A DNA stretch of 64,000 nucleotides from a virus: IMG/VR virus record IMGVR_UViG_3300033153_000868, positions 1-64,000 of that record. One strand, given 5' to 3'. Below the pieces are notes generated by a model. It made no database searches. It was not told the DNA's origin and saw only the letters and a program-made list of their open reading frames with translations. Of the stretch, positions 41,113-48,949 are shown piece by piece. The position numbers were made by a program, and so were the translations under genes. Every line of letters begins with the position of its first letter. Within the stretch, counting starts at the first letter, position 1.

Positions 41113-41315
41113 CAAATAAAGAAAGAAAAGAAAAAGAAAGATATGCCAAGGCCGGAGTAAACTTTATACCTTGTAGTGAAGATAGTCAGATTTATAGCTG
41201 GCAAAGAACAAATAGAAAAGCAACATCAGGTGCTGCAAATGGACCATGTGGTGCATATGAGGTTAGAAAGATTGAAGATGTAATGGCTGAAAGAAGAAAA
41301 AAGAAAAAGAAATGA
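41109..41315 (+). CDS. Small basic protein (68 aa)
   Basis: The first 18 residues are charged (KERKEKERYAKAG) and the end is RRKKKKK. The centre GVNFIPCSEDSQIYSWQRTN followed by RKATSGAANGPCGA has two Cys and a Gly-rich turn. It is part of a three-gene overlapping set. The function is unknown. Confidence 0.55.
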   Translation: MTNKERKEKERYAKAGVNFIPCSEDSQIYSWQRTNRKATSGAANGPCGAYEVRKIEDVMAERRKKKKK

Positions 41316-41626
41316 TTAAAAAAGAATGGATGTTTATGGATAAAGCTGAAAAAAGAAAAGGAACTCCAGTATTCACTGGCGTATTAAAATATTTCCCGGA
41401 TGCTATTATGGAAATAGCACGTGTATCTTTACAGGGAAACAAACAACATCATCCTGATAAACCTCTTCATTGGGATCGTAATAAGTCTAATGATGATTAT
41501 GATGCATTAGCTAGACATCTAATTGATGCAGGCACAATTGATGATGATGGAATTAGGCACACCGCAAAGGTTGCTTGGCGTGCTCTTGCATGTTTACAAA
41601 AAGAACTAGAAGAAACTAGAGAATAA
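41312..41626 (+). CDS. DUF5664-type protein, putative dATP/dGTP diphosphohydrolase
   Basis: The sequence GVLKYFPDAIMEIARVSLQG followed by NKQHHPDKPLHWDR, then DDYDALARHLIDAG and RHTAKVAWRALACLQ is the DUF5664 pattern, annotated in phages as a dATP/dGTP-directed hydrolase with an all-alpha fold. Acidic and His residues line the motifs. It would adjust the nucleotide pool together with MazG. It is the last gene of the plus block before a bidirectional terminator. A later start at MDKAEKRKG is possible. Confidence 0.72.
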   Translation: MIKKEWMFMDKAEKRKGTPVFTGVLKYFPDAIMEIARVSLQGNKQHHPDKPLHWDRNKSNDDYDALARHLIDAGTIDDDGIRHTAKVAWRALACLQKELEETRE

Positions 41627-41628
41627 AA

Positions 41629-41655
41629 AAAGCCCGGAATTAACCGGGCTTTATT
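41629..41655. terminator. Bidirectional terminator between convergent blocks
   Basis: AAAGCCCGG (41629-41637) and CCGGGCTTT (41644-41652) form a perfect 9-bp stem with loop AATTAA, with an A-run on one side and TTTAT on the other. It separates the plus-strand early block from the minus-strand tail fibre gene. Confidence 0.85.
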
Positions 41656-41670
41656 CTAAAATATTACTAA

Positions 41671-44286
41671 TTATACTTTTTCATTTGAATAGAATCTAAT
41701 TTCAATATTACCTTGAAGGAGACCTTTTGTACTTGCTTTATTATCTTGTTCTAGAAAATCAATCTCAACTATCTGTGGTCCTATTGCAACAGGTGCTTGT
41801 CTAAAATATAGTTCTGCAGGATCAACTCCTTCTGTTATTGGGGATCTACCGCCTACTAAACACCATACTTTTTTAGTACGTGTAGCTTCACAAGCAGTTG
41901 CAGGATCACCTGGTGTATGAATAGTAAAATTATACTGACCAGTTTTTGGTAGAGTACAAGTAACTTGACAACCTGTTGTATTTTCTAACTCAGTCACTGT
42001 TATAGGAGAACCTTTTGGATGAGTCCATGTTGCAACATATGTTGTATAAGGTAAAGAGCCACCGCCTGATCCATTGCTAGCTGCAGTAATCTGACCTTGG
42101 GCATTTACTGTAATATCAGCATTTGTGTAATTTCCTGCAGTTACAGCAGTGTTGTCTAAGTCAACTGTTAATGTATCTGTTGCAGATACTGTAGTTGTTA
42201 AACCAACACCACCGGCAATTTTTGCCGTATTACCTGTTGTAATATCCTCAGAAGTTCCTAAATCACCACCAAGCTTCCAACCATTGTACTCTGCAGGTAT
42301 TGTTGGGAATGTCTGCAGTCTAAAAGTACCATCTATATATTGTGATGTAGTACCTTGAACGTTCCAATTAAGTTGTGTATCTGGACCACTTAAGTTAACT
42401 TCTGTTAAAGTCATTGCTACACCTGCACCGCTTGGCCATGATGTACTTAATGACTCAATACCTGAACTTGATTGAGCAAAATTAATTACAGTAGGGCTAA
42501 CATTGTTATCCATAGTAACACCTGGTCCTGTAAACTCAAACAATCCAGACTCAGTGGTATTACCTACTTTAATGCTATTTACAACATTAGTTGATATTGC
42601 ACTTATTGTTAGTGTTTTTTCACCACTTGGATCTGTATTAACTGAACCTGATAAACCTGAACCTATTGTTATTTTATCACTCCAATATCCTGCTACAGTA
42701 TCTGCTGCATCAATTTTAAACTTAACATCTTCTGATGCCGGTGGGATAGTAGGGAATGTTTCTAATTCACCTTCTCCATTTATATACTGTCCAGCTACTC
42801 CTTTAAAGTCTATAGTTAATTTAGGCGTTGTTGTCGGATCAGTTACAGTAAAATCAATTGAATTTGCTACAACTGGAGTTACTTCAGTTGAGATACTAGT
42901 TACTGTTCCTACATTACCTCCTGGGATTGTTGCCCAATTACCATCTTGTCTTAAGAATTGACCTGCAGTTCCTCCCGAAAGATTTAATTCTATTGTACCG
43001 TTTGATGTGATTGGAGAGCTTCCAACTTGGAAAGCTGCAATATCTGTACTTAAACCAACACTGGTTACAGTACCTCCACCACCTGATGCAATACCATAAA
43101 CAGTACCATCTATTTCTATAGAAGTTAAATCTACTGTAGGATTGCCTGGGTTACCAACTACTACAGAACCTGATCCTTCAACCCATGGTACATTAACAAC
43201 AAGTTGTTTTGCATCATTAAATTGAATTCCGTATGTTCTTTGATCTACATCTGATACAAGAGCTGCTGGTTGTGCTTGTATAACATCACTCCACAATTTA
43301 CCTGTTCCAGTAATTGTAGATGTCATTACTGGACTACTAGTTGCAGATGCTTTTATTGTAACTGTATCATTACCAGCATCAATCAAATCAATTCCAGTAC
43401 CTGCTTCTAGCAATACTTTACCTGCAATTGCACTATTTGAATCTAATAAACTTATAGCATAATTTGTTGTACCTGATACTTCTCCTTTTAGACTATAAGT
43501 GGTTTCTGCGGGCAAGGTAACCTTACTTGTAATTACTTGTGTTACGTGACCCCAATTATCTACTTTAACAACTCTAACAGCATCAAAACTGTCTCCAAAA
43601 TCTGGATCAACATTTTCATTAACAAAGTCTACTACTTGTTCATCATGATTAAATGTTACAGTATCTGTACCATTACCAATAGTTGTTATTTTATCACCAC
43701 CAACAAAGAACACCTTAGCGTCACAACCAACAGTAAATCCACCTTCTCCTCCTACAATCCATTTACATTCGCTTGCATTGTCTTTCCAAACTACAGTACC
43801 ATCTGGTTGAGCAATAAGGACTTGACCAGGTGTTCCTTCTGATTGATTAAAGTCTAAAACTTTTGATGCTAACCATATCTTATTTGATGGATCAGAAAAA
43901 CCTAAACTAACATTACCTGCTAATTCTGAGTCTTTTTTAACAAGAAGATTACCACTAACAGCAATTGTTGTATTAGCAGCATCTTGAGTCATAATGCTAT
44001 CCTTTAATGCTTTTAAACTACATACTCCATCTGTCTCAGTATAAACAGGCACATAACCTATATTTCCTGATCCATCTACAGTTCTAGTTAACCCCTTAGT
44101 TATTTCACATACTAAATCTTGACCTTTTATTACAAAAGGCTCCATTTTTGGAGAGTAAGATGTCCCAGTATTTAATGTACTGTTTTGCTTTCTTCCAAAT
44201 TCAAACCAGTCTGTTTTTAGATTAAGAGTTTTTTTGTCTTTGTTTCTTTGCAGTAGGTTTAAAACCTCTTGTATAAATACGCTCAT
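41671..44286 (-). CDS. Tail fibre or receptor-binding protein (871 aa)
   Basis: The body contains imperfect repeats of the kind GTVTSVGLSTDI, LNLSGGTAGQFLRQDGNWAT and GTVTSISTEVTP, the sequence style of Bacteroidota phage fibres built of beta-strand repeats. Two close repeats, GQYINGEGELETFPTIPPAS and SQYIDGTFRLQTFPTIPAEY, occur in the middle. The first 60 residues match the N-terminal module of the proteins at 12857 and 45835, which is probably the virion anchor. The C-terminal 120 residues (after SLPYTTYVATWTHP) look like a separate receptor-binding or folding domain. It is the last gene of this minus-strand block. Confidence 0.8.
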   Translation of the reverse strand: MSVFIQEVLNLLQRNKDKKTLNLKTDWFEFGRKQNSTLNTGTSYSPKMEPFVIKGQDLVCEITKGLTRTVDGSGNIGYVPVYTETDGVCSLKALKDSIMTQDAANTTIAVSGNLLVKKDSELAGNVSLGFSDPSNKIWLASKVLDFNQSEGTPGQVLIAQPDGTVVWKDNASECKWIVGGEGGFTVGCDAKVFFVGGDKITTIGNGTDTVTFNHDEQVVDFVNENVDPDFGDSFDAVRVVKVDNWGHVTQVITSKVTLPAETTYSLKGEVSGTTNYAISLLDSNSAIAGKVLLEAGTGIDLIDAGNDTVTIKASATSSPVMTSTITGTGKLWSDVIQAQPAALVSDVDQRTYGIQFNDAKQLVVNVPWVEGSGSVVVGNPGNPTVDLTSIEIDGTVYGIASGGGGTVTSVGLSTDIAAFQVGSSPITSNGTIELNLSGGTAGQFLRQDGNWATIPGGNVGTVTSISTEVTPVVANSIDFTVTDPTTTPKLTIDFKGVAGQYINGEGELETFPTIPPASEDVKFKIDAADTVAGYWSDKITIGSGLSGSVNTDPSGEKTLTISAISTNVVNSIKVGNTTESGLFEFTGPGVTMDNNVSPTVINFAQSSSGIESLSTSWPSGAGVAMTLTEVNLSGPDTQLNWNVQGTTSQYIDGTFRLQTFPTIPAEYNGWKLGGDLGTSEDITTGNTAKIAGGVGLTTTVSATDTLTVDLDNTAVTAGNYTNADITVNAQGQITAASNGSGGGSLPYTTYVATWTHPKGSPITVTELENTTGCQVTCTLPKTGQYNFTIHTPGDPATACEATRTKKVWCLVGGRSPITEGVDPAELYFRQAPVAIGPQIVEIDFLEQDNKASTKGLLQGNIEIRFYSNEKV

Positions 44287-44298
44287 TTTTTTTTTTAT

Positions 44299-44643
44299 TT
44301 ATAGATACAGAGCAGACAGTTTAATATCTGCCTGTACCGTACATGTTATTGTTATATTTCCGTCAGCATCATTAAATGCATCAATTTCAAAAGGGCCTAA
44401 AAAACCCTCTTCACCAGCTGCTAAAGTTATAACAGCGTTTTCTTTAACTAATTTACCTAATGAAGGGTCTATTACTGTTGTTACCACTGGTACTACAGTA
44501 GCAGTTACTGATACACTGCTATCATTTTCTAAATGAAAAAACTGTGTTCCTGTATTAGCTAATTTATCACCTGCTAATGCTGGTGTTACTGTTGCAGGCT
44601 TTAAGCCCTGCTGTGTTATTCTTTGTGCAGTTAATGTTGCCAT
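44299..44643 (-). CDS. Putative decoration or head-fibre protein (114 aa)
   Basis: The product starts MATLTAQRITQQGLKPATVT and has small beta-strand-rich sequence (QFFHLENDSSVSVTATVV, GFLGPFEIDAFNDADGNITI). This pattern is common in small capsid-decoration and structural proteins of phages. It precedes the tail fibre gene by 12 bases. The exact place in the virion is not clear. Confidence 0.6.
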   Translation of the reverse strand: MATLTAQRITQQGLKPATVTPALAGDKLANTGTQFFHLENDSSVSVTATVVPVVTTVIDPSLGKLVKENAVITLAAGEEGFLGPFEIDAFNDADGNITITCTVQADIKLSALYL

Positions 44644-44649
44644 GCTTTA

Positions 44650-44883
44650 TTATTTACAATACCCTCTTTTAAAAGCTTCAGACTGAACAGGTTCTTTTGC
44701 TCTAGTTGACTTTTGTGGAGGATTTAAATTAGTCTTTTTTGCTAATCTTATTCTTGCTTCAACTTTTTTCTTATTCTTAGCATTTTGCAATGCTTGTGGA
44801 ATAGACGTAGGGTTATAAACCCCATTAGTTGTTTCTCTTTTATAGCTTTCACCCTGCATAGGGAATGATATTTTCTTTGCCAT
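44650..44883 (-). CDS. Small basic protein (77 aa)
   Basis: The product begins MAKKISFPMQGESYKRETTN and is basic throughout (KNKKKVEARIRLAKKTN), ending FKRGYCK. It is one of several short basic genes with three to six base gaps in this block. No family is known. Confidence 0.55.
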   Translation of the reverse strand: MAKKISFPMQGESYKRETTNGVYNPTSIPQALQNAKNKKKVEARIRLAKKTNLNPPQKSTRAKEPVQSEAFKRGYCK

Positions 44884-44885
44884 GA

Positions 44886-45155
44886 TTATTTCTTTTTAGA
44901 TTTCTTGTTGCTACCACCATATTGTAAAGCTCTCATGCTAGCAATATTTTTTTTGTCTTGTTCTGTTTTGAACTTAGGTCTAAAAAAAGTGCTTTCTTTA
45001 GCCTCTAATTCTTTTACAAGTTGAGCATCAGACTTATTTGGTAAGCTATCATATACATCAGTTACATCGCCACCAGCCATATAACCTTTTAGACCACCTC
45101 CTTTAGAGTATGCATCTATTTTCATTTTGTTTGTAATACCTTTCTTGTTTCCCAT
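44886..45155 (-). CDS. Small basic Gly-rich protein (89 aa)
   Basis: It contains YSKGGGLKGYMAGGDVTDVY and ends with ALQYGGSNKKSKKK. The GGGLKG-[YF]-M-x-GG block is shared with the next protein, so the two are paralogues or share a short peptide motif. Similar GG-K peptides are common in marine phages. Confidence 0.58.
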   Translation of the reverse strand: MGNKKGITNKMKIDAYSKGGGLKGYMAGGDVTDVYDSLPNKSDAQLVKELEAKESTFFRPKFKTEQDKKNIASMRALQYGGSNKKSKKK

Positions 45156-45157
45156 GA

Positions 45158-45358
45158 CTATTTTTTTACTTTTTTAGGGCCACCGTATTGTTTATAGTCT
45201 AATACTGAACCACCATTCATAAAACCTTTTAGTCCACCACCTTTAGCCATTGATTCCATTCCTGCTTTAGAAGGTGTAATGTCTCCATCTCCAGCACCTT
45301 TTGTAAATCCACCACCGTAAGTGTAGCTCATTCCTGCTTTTTTCATATTATTTGGCAT
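45158..45358 (-). CDS. Small basic Gly-rich protein (66 aa)
   Basis: The sequence MPNNMKKAGMSYTYGGGFTK is followed by a second half with AKGGGLKGFMNGGSVLDYKQ and YGGPKKVKK. It shares the GGGLKG block and a YGG-K-basic ending with its neighbour at 44886. The role is unknown. Confidence 0.58.
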   Translation of the reverse strand: MPNNMKKAGMSYTYGGGFTKGAGDGDITPSKAGMESMAKGGGLKGFMNGGSVLDYKQYGGPKKVKK

Positions 45359-45363
45359 AATTT

Positions 45364-45825
45364 CTATTTTTTAATTGTTGTATATTTTTCAAATCCACGT
45401 GACCCAAAATAAGCTACATAAATTGTAACTAATAAAGTCTTTAATAAATCAACCCAACTTTCATCTATATCAAATGCTATATTTAAAGAGTCAAGAATAA
45501 TATATAAAGATGTGATGACAGTTAAATATATTAATGTCATTGGTCTTGTATTTTTACTAAGCCATGAATCAGATTTCATATCAGACTCCCATCTTTTACT
45601 AACTTCTTGAAGTTCTATCTGATCTAATTCTAAAAGTTTCAAAGCTTTCTCTTTGTCTTCCGGTGGCATAACAGGATCTTTATCTATAAGATTCTTTACT
45701 ATACCAAGAACACCAGAGTCTGGTAATAAATCTCCTACTGTATCTACAATAGCAGAACCATTACCTAATAGGAACTTTCCTACTTTAGTATCTTTAAATT
45801 TCTTTTTAGGTTTTTTATCACTCAT
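45364..45825 (-). CDS. Holin, GTA 3TM type (153 aa)
   Basis: The pattern GKFLLGNGSAIVDTVGDLLP, then SKRWESDMKSDSWLSKNTRP, then two membrane helices (MTLIYLTVITSLYIILDSLN and LLKTLLVTIYVAYFGSRGFE) fits the 'holin of 3TMs' family (GTA holin). The short N-terminal helix is amphipathic. Such proteins make holes that let the amidase reach the cell wall. The gene is far from the amidase gene at 11017, so lysis genes are spread across the genome. Confidence 0.75.
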   Translation of the reverse strand: MSDKKPKKKFKDTKVGKFLLGNGSAIVDTVGDLLPDSGVLGIVKNLIDKDPVMPPEDKEKALKLLELDQIELQEVSKRWESDMKSDSWLSKNTRPMTLIYLTVITSLYIILDSLNIAFDIDESWVDLLKTLLVTIYVAYFGSRGFEKYTTIKK

Positions 45826-45834
45826 GTTTTTAAT

Positions 45835-46824
45835 TTAAGGGTATACTAATATTTCTAAAGGTGTATAAAGCAATTGACCATCTACATTTGACAATGATGA
45901 ACCAGCAAACGTTTGTAAAGAAAAGTCTTCATCACTTATACTATTTATATTAAATAGCTGAGGTCCTGACTTTCCTGTCTGTGATACTGTAATTGCAATT
46001 TTATTTACGTCAGCTACAGCTGGAGAAAAATCAAATTGATATGTTCCTGGCTGATCTCTACTTACACTTAATGTAAAATCTGTTGTGTTTTCTAATACAG
46101 TAATTACCGGATCATTATCGCCAGCTTGACTTAACAATGCTCTAAATACTTTTGGTGAAAAGTATGAAATACTTATTGTATCTCCTTTTGTTTGAACATC
46201 TATATCACCAGCACCAATTAAAGTTCTAAACCTTAATTGATCACCTATTTCACTTTCAAAAACCTCTTGACCTCCGCCTATATTAATTGCAGATGTTTGA
46301 TCACCACCACCTGTTGCATTAATGATCAGTGAACTACCATCATCACTTATATTTATATTAGAACCTGCAACTATAGATTTAAATCTCAGTGATTCACCAA
46401 CTTTATCTTTATATAAACCAAAGCCACGTCCTATATTTTCTGCAGTATTGGGTTCTCCATCAGTAGTTAATTCTATATAGTTATCATCTAATGATAAAGC
46501 CAGTTTTAAGTTAGATGATAAACTTTTAAGTGAGCGTAAATAAGATATGCATTCCCCTGTATCAGGGTCAGTTGTTGTTTTTTGAAATACACCTACTCCA
46601 GATTTTGTATTTTCTGGTGTATTTTTTATTTCACATGACGCAGCTTCAACCTTAAAGTCTTTTACTTTAATAAGCTTAACTGCTTTATAAGGAATTGGAG
46701 AAGCTACACCAGTCATATCAGGCTGTTCATTCCATTTTCCTAAAACAAGAACATCATCTTTTTCAGCAAGCTTTGAAAACTTACCTTGTCTAATTAAACT
46801 TAATATGTCAGTTAAAATATTCAT
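45835..46824 (-). CDS. Second appendage protein with shared N-terminal module (329 aa)
   Basis: The start MNILTDILSLIRQGKFSKLA, EKDDVLVLGKW and AVKLIKVKDFKVEA follow the same pattern as the starts of the 12857 and 41671 products. The middle has two similar repeats, GFGLYKDKVGESLRFKSIVA and GGQEVFESEIGDQLRFRTLI, each followed by a GDIDV or GSNINI strand, typical of fibre stalks. The C-terminal part is a beta-rich domain (TTDFTLSVSRDQPGTYQFDF). It may be a head or tail fibre. Confidence 0.68.
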   Translation of the reverse strand: MNILTDILSLIRQGKFSKLAEKDDVLVLGKWNEQPDMTGVASPIPYKAVKLIKVKDFKVEAASCEIKNTPENTKSGVGVFQKTTTDPDTGECISYLRSLKSLSSNLKLALSLDDNYIELTTDGEPNTAENIGRGFGLYKDKVGESLRFKSIVAGSNINISDDGSSLIINATGGGDQTSAINIGGGQEVFESEIGDQLRFRTLIGAGDIDVQTKGDTISISYFSPKVFRALLSQAGDNDPVITVLENTTDFTLSVSRDQPGTYQFDFSPAVADVNKIAITVSQTGKSGPQLFNINSISDEDFSLQTFAGSSLSNVDGQLLYTPLEILVYP

Positions 46825-46827
46825 ACT

Positions 46828-47052
46828 TTATTTGCCATCATAGGTCCAACCACCCATTTTATATTTTTGTTTTTTATCTTTACCAGATCTATCTTGAACA
46901 ATTCTTTCTGCATTACCACCTTTTCTCATTTTTTCTACTACAGAACCTAGCATGATATCTTCTTCAGCAAGTTCACCACCTATTCTCATAAGTAGTTTAC
47001 TTTTCTGTCTTGTCATTTTTTGCTTTGGTAAGCAAGCTCTTTTTTTAGCCAT
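46828..47052 (-). CDS. Small basic protein (74 aa)
   Basis: The product MAKKRACLPKQKMTRQKSKL is basic and ends KDKKQKYKMGGWTYDGK. The centre contains an amphipathic helix (GELAEEDIMLGSVVEKMRKG). It is one of the short basic genes of this block. No known function. Confidence 0.58.
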   Translation of the reverse strand: MAKKRACLPKQKMTRQKSKLLMRIGGELAEEDIMLGSVVEKMRKGGNAERIVQDRSGKDKKQKYKMGGWTYDGK

Positions 47053-47063
47053 TTTATTTAAAT

Positions 47064-47210
47064 TTATATGTCTAATGTAAACGTTACAAAAAACAGGTAT
47101 ACTTTCATTGTAGCATAATTAAACTCAGCATCTGGTTGTATAAACTCCCAACCCAATGCAAATCTATTGTGCGGCCAATGAAATGCTATTTCTAATTGCC
47201 AATCACCCAT
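47064..47210 (-). CDS. Small conserved phage protein (48 aa)
   Basis: MGDWQLEIAFHWPHNRFALG continues with WEFIQPDAEFNYATMKVYLF. The FHWPHxRFALGWE core is a motif I recognise from many environmental phages, where its role is unknown. The C-terminal end (MKVYLFFVTFTLDI) is a hydrophobic strand or short membrane segment. Its ATG overlaps the stop of the upstream gene by one base (TAATG). Confidence 0.7.
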   Translation of the reverse strand: MGDWQLEIAFHWPHNRFALGWEFIQPDAEFNYATMKVYLFFVTFTLDI

Positions 47211-47311
47211 TATATTTTACTTTTAGTTTTTTTACAAAGACCTTGACGGCAATGCCCTAAACAAACTTTACCTTTTGTAACCCATTGTATTAATAAACAA
47301 ATTTGTCTCAT
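47210..47311 (-). CDS. Very small Cys-containing protein (33 aa)
   Basis: MRQICLLIQWVTKGKVCLGH is followed by CRQGLCKKTKSKI, with four Cys that could bind one zinc. It overlaps the upstream gene as ATGA and the downstream gene by one base, so all three are translated as a chain. The family is unknown. Confidence 0.5.
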   Translation of the reverse strand: MRQICLLIQWVTKGKVCLGHCRQGLCKKTKSKI

Positions 47312-47442
47312 CTTCCTTGTCCTTTATATTTTTTTTTATAGTTCTTACTTGTTTTTAAACTAGAACTTTTGCTTTTTGCATGAACCCCAGGTCTTTTTGA
47401 CTTTGAGGGTTTTTCATATACTGCTGCTTGTACTCTTGCCAT
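47308..47442 (-). CDS. Very small basic protein (44 aa), common phage type
   Basis: The C-terminal part KSKRPGVHAKSKSSSLKTSK followed by NYKKKYKGQGR is a recurrent signature of tiny basic proteins in many phages. The ATG at 47442 is two bases after the stop of the upstream gene. It probably binds nucleic acid. The exact role is unknown. Confidence 0.68.
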   Translation of the reverse strand: MARVQAAVYEKPSKSKRPGVHAKSKSSSLKTSKNYKKKYKGQGR

Positions 47443-47444
47443 TA

Positions 47445-47696
47445 CTATGCTTTTTTACTAGATTTTCTTTTTCTAGTTTTACCAGCAGCAGCTTTAGGTA
47501 CATGAGCCAATTGATTACCAACCTCTTTAATTGCTTTACCTACATCAGATAATTCTTGTGCAGTAAGCTTATAGCGTTTTACAATTTCTAACAAGGTAGC
47601 ATGTGCTTTTTCATCTACTGTTGTTCTTGACCAAATAGCTCTCCAATAATCTTGTAAGCTATAAGTCCAAATAACATTTATAATTTTTTTAAACAT
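47445..47696 (-). CDS. Small basic-tailed protein (83 aa)
   Basis: The frame opens at 47765, but the ATG at 47696 (MFKKIINVIWTYSLQDYWRA) has a good leader and is the likely start. The N-terminal half is aromatic and amphipathic, and the C-terminus is AKAAAGKTRKRKSSKKA-like and very basic. It is the first gene of the minus-strand block, next to the divergent region facing nrdB. Confidence 0.62.
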   Translation of the reverse strand: MFKKIINVIWTYSLQDYWRAIWSRTTVDEKAHATLLEIVKRYKLTAQELSDVGKAIKEVGNQLAHVPKAAAGKTRKRKSSKKA

Positions 47697-47756
47697 AATA
47701 TGTTTTTTAAAAGTACTATATGAATAATATACAAATTTTGTCTCACTTAAACAACT

Positions 47757-47783
47757 GATTAACACATATAAATATTATCTTTG
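47757..47783 (+). promoter_or_regulatory. Putative promoter for the nrd operon
   Basis: A perfect -7 box TATCTTTG lies at 47776-47783, within the same 10-base string ATTATCTTTG as at 18231-18240. GATTAA (47757-47762) is upstream, as in the other two promoter candidates; the -33 match (ACTG at 47754) is weak. The leader to the nrdB start would be about 170 bases and contains the inverted repeats below. Confidence 0.5.
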
Positions 47784-47809
47784 TCTAGTGTACTAATATC
47801 AATATACAA

Positions 47810-47828
47810 AATTTAACTAAGTTAAATT
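47810..47828. repeat. Inverted repeat, possible operator
   Basis: AATTTAAC (47810-47817) and GTTAAATT (47821-47828) are perfect 8-base arms around TAA. The size and symmetry fit a binding site for a dimeric regulator between the divergent operons. Confidence 0.5.
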
Positions 47829-47835
47829 ACATATA

Positions 47836-47876
47836 ATATGAGATAAAAAGCAATAGTTCTCTTTTATATCTCATAT
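47836..47876 (+). repeat. Long inverted repeat in the nrd leader
   Basis: ATATGAGATA (47836-47845) pairs perfectly with TATCTCATAT (47867-47876), and AAAAG pairs with CTTTT inside it after one bulged A, around the loop CAATAGTTCT. The 15-bp hairpin has no following T-run. It may be an RNA control element or a DNA operator for nrd. Confidence 0.55.
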
Positions 47877-47957
47877 ACATTTAGTAAATTAAATATATCT
47901 AGTAGCCGCATTTTCTCTTGTAGATCATGGGGCTTTTTAATCCTTAATAATAACCTT

Positions 47958-48938
47958 ATGAACAAAGACATCTTTAAACCCAGAGTAAACATACTGCCTT
48001 ATGAGTATCCACAACTATTAGCATACAAAGACGCAATTAGGCATTCCTACTGGATAGATACAGAATTCAACTTTACAGAAGACATACAAGACTTTAAAGT
48101 CACTATATCAAAAGAAGAAAAAGATGTCATAAAAAAGACAATGCTTGCAATTGCTCAGATAGAAGTAAATGTAAAAACTTTTTGGGGAGATCTTTATAAA
48201 CGCATGCCTATCACAGAAGTAGGTGATGTAGGCTTTACTTTTGCTGAGTCAGAAGTAAGGCACAAAGATGCTTATGCCAGGCTGCTTAGAATACTAGGAT
48301 TAGAAAAAGAATTTCAATCAGTAGTTGAGGTACCTGCAATAGAAGGTAGACTTAAGTACTTAAAGAAGTACTTGGATGGTACACGTTCTAGAGACAATAA
48401 AATGTATACTAAGTCTGTGCTGTTGTTCTCTTTATTTATAGAGCACGTAAGTCTATTTAGTCAGTTCTTGATTATGATGAGCTTTAACAAAGAAAAAAAT
48501 GTACTTAAGGGTATATCTAATGTTGTTGAGGCTACTAGTAAAGAAGAAGAAATACATGGTAACTTTGGTGCTGAGATTATTAATATTATCAAAAAAGAAA
48601 ACCCTGAATGGTTTGACCAAGAGTTTGAAGACCTAATTGACTCAGCATGTAGAAAAGCATATAGAGCAGAGTGTGGAATACTTGATTGGATATTTGAGAA
48701 AGGGGAGCTTAGCTTCTTACCACAAAATACAATACAACATTTTATAAAAAACAGATTCAATAACTCTCTAGAAAAGATAGGCATGAAACCAATCTTTGAG
48801 GTAGATCAAGAAATATTAAAAGCAGTAGAATGGTTTGATATAGAGATCACCGGTACTAAAGAAGGAGACTTCTTTTACAAAAAGAGTGTTGACTATAACA
48901 AGAAAAGCAAAAGCATCACAGAAGATGATTTATTTTAA
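47958..48938 (+). CDS. nrdB: Ribonucleotide reductase small subunit (class I)
   Basis: The ferritin-like four-helix protein houses the diiron centre. Ligands are visible in FAESEVRHKDAYARLL near residue 97 (E-x-x-H), LFIEHVSLFSQ near residue 158, and KEEEIHGNFG near residue 199 (E-x-x-H). The Tyr four residues after the first His (H-K-D-A-Y) fits the radical tyrosine. The C-terminus is acidic and aromatic (SITEDDLF), as needed to bind NrdA. It starts the RNR operon after a promoter candidate at 47757. Confidence 0.9.
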   Translation: MNKDIFKPRVNILPYEYPQLLAYKDAIRHSYWIDTEFNFTEDIQDFKVTISKEEKDVIKKTMLAIAQIEVNVKTFWGDLYKRMPITEVGDVGFTFAESEVRHKDAYARLLRILGLEKEFQSVVEVPAIEGRLKYLKKYLDGTRSRDNKMYTKSVLLFSLFIEHVSLFSQFLIMMSFNKEKNVLKGISNVVEATSKEEEIHGNFGAEIINIIKKENPEWFDQEFEDLIDSACRKAYRAECGILDWIFEKGELSFLPQNTIQHFIKNRFNNSLEKIGMKPIFEVDQEILKAVEWFDIEITGTKEGDFFYKKSVDYNKKSKSITEDDLF

Positions 48939-48949
48939 AAATAAAACCA

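Noticed and set aside
42149-43842. Plus-strand frames opposite the tail fibre gene
   Set aside because: Low-complexity shadows of the repetitive Thr/Val/Gly-rich fibre gene with no start context.
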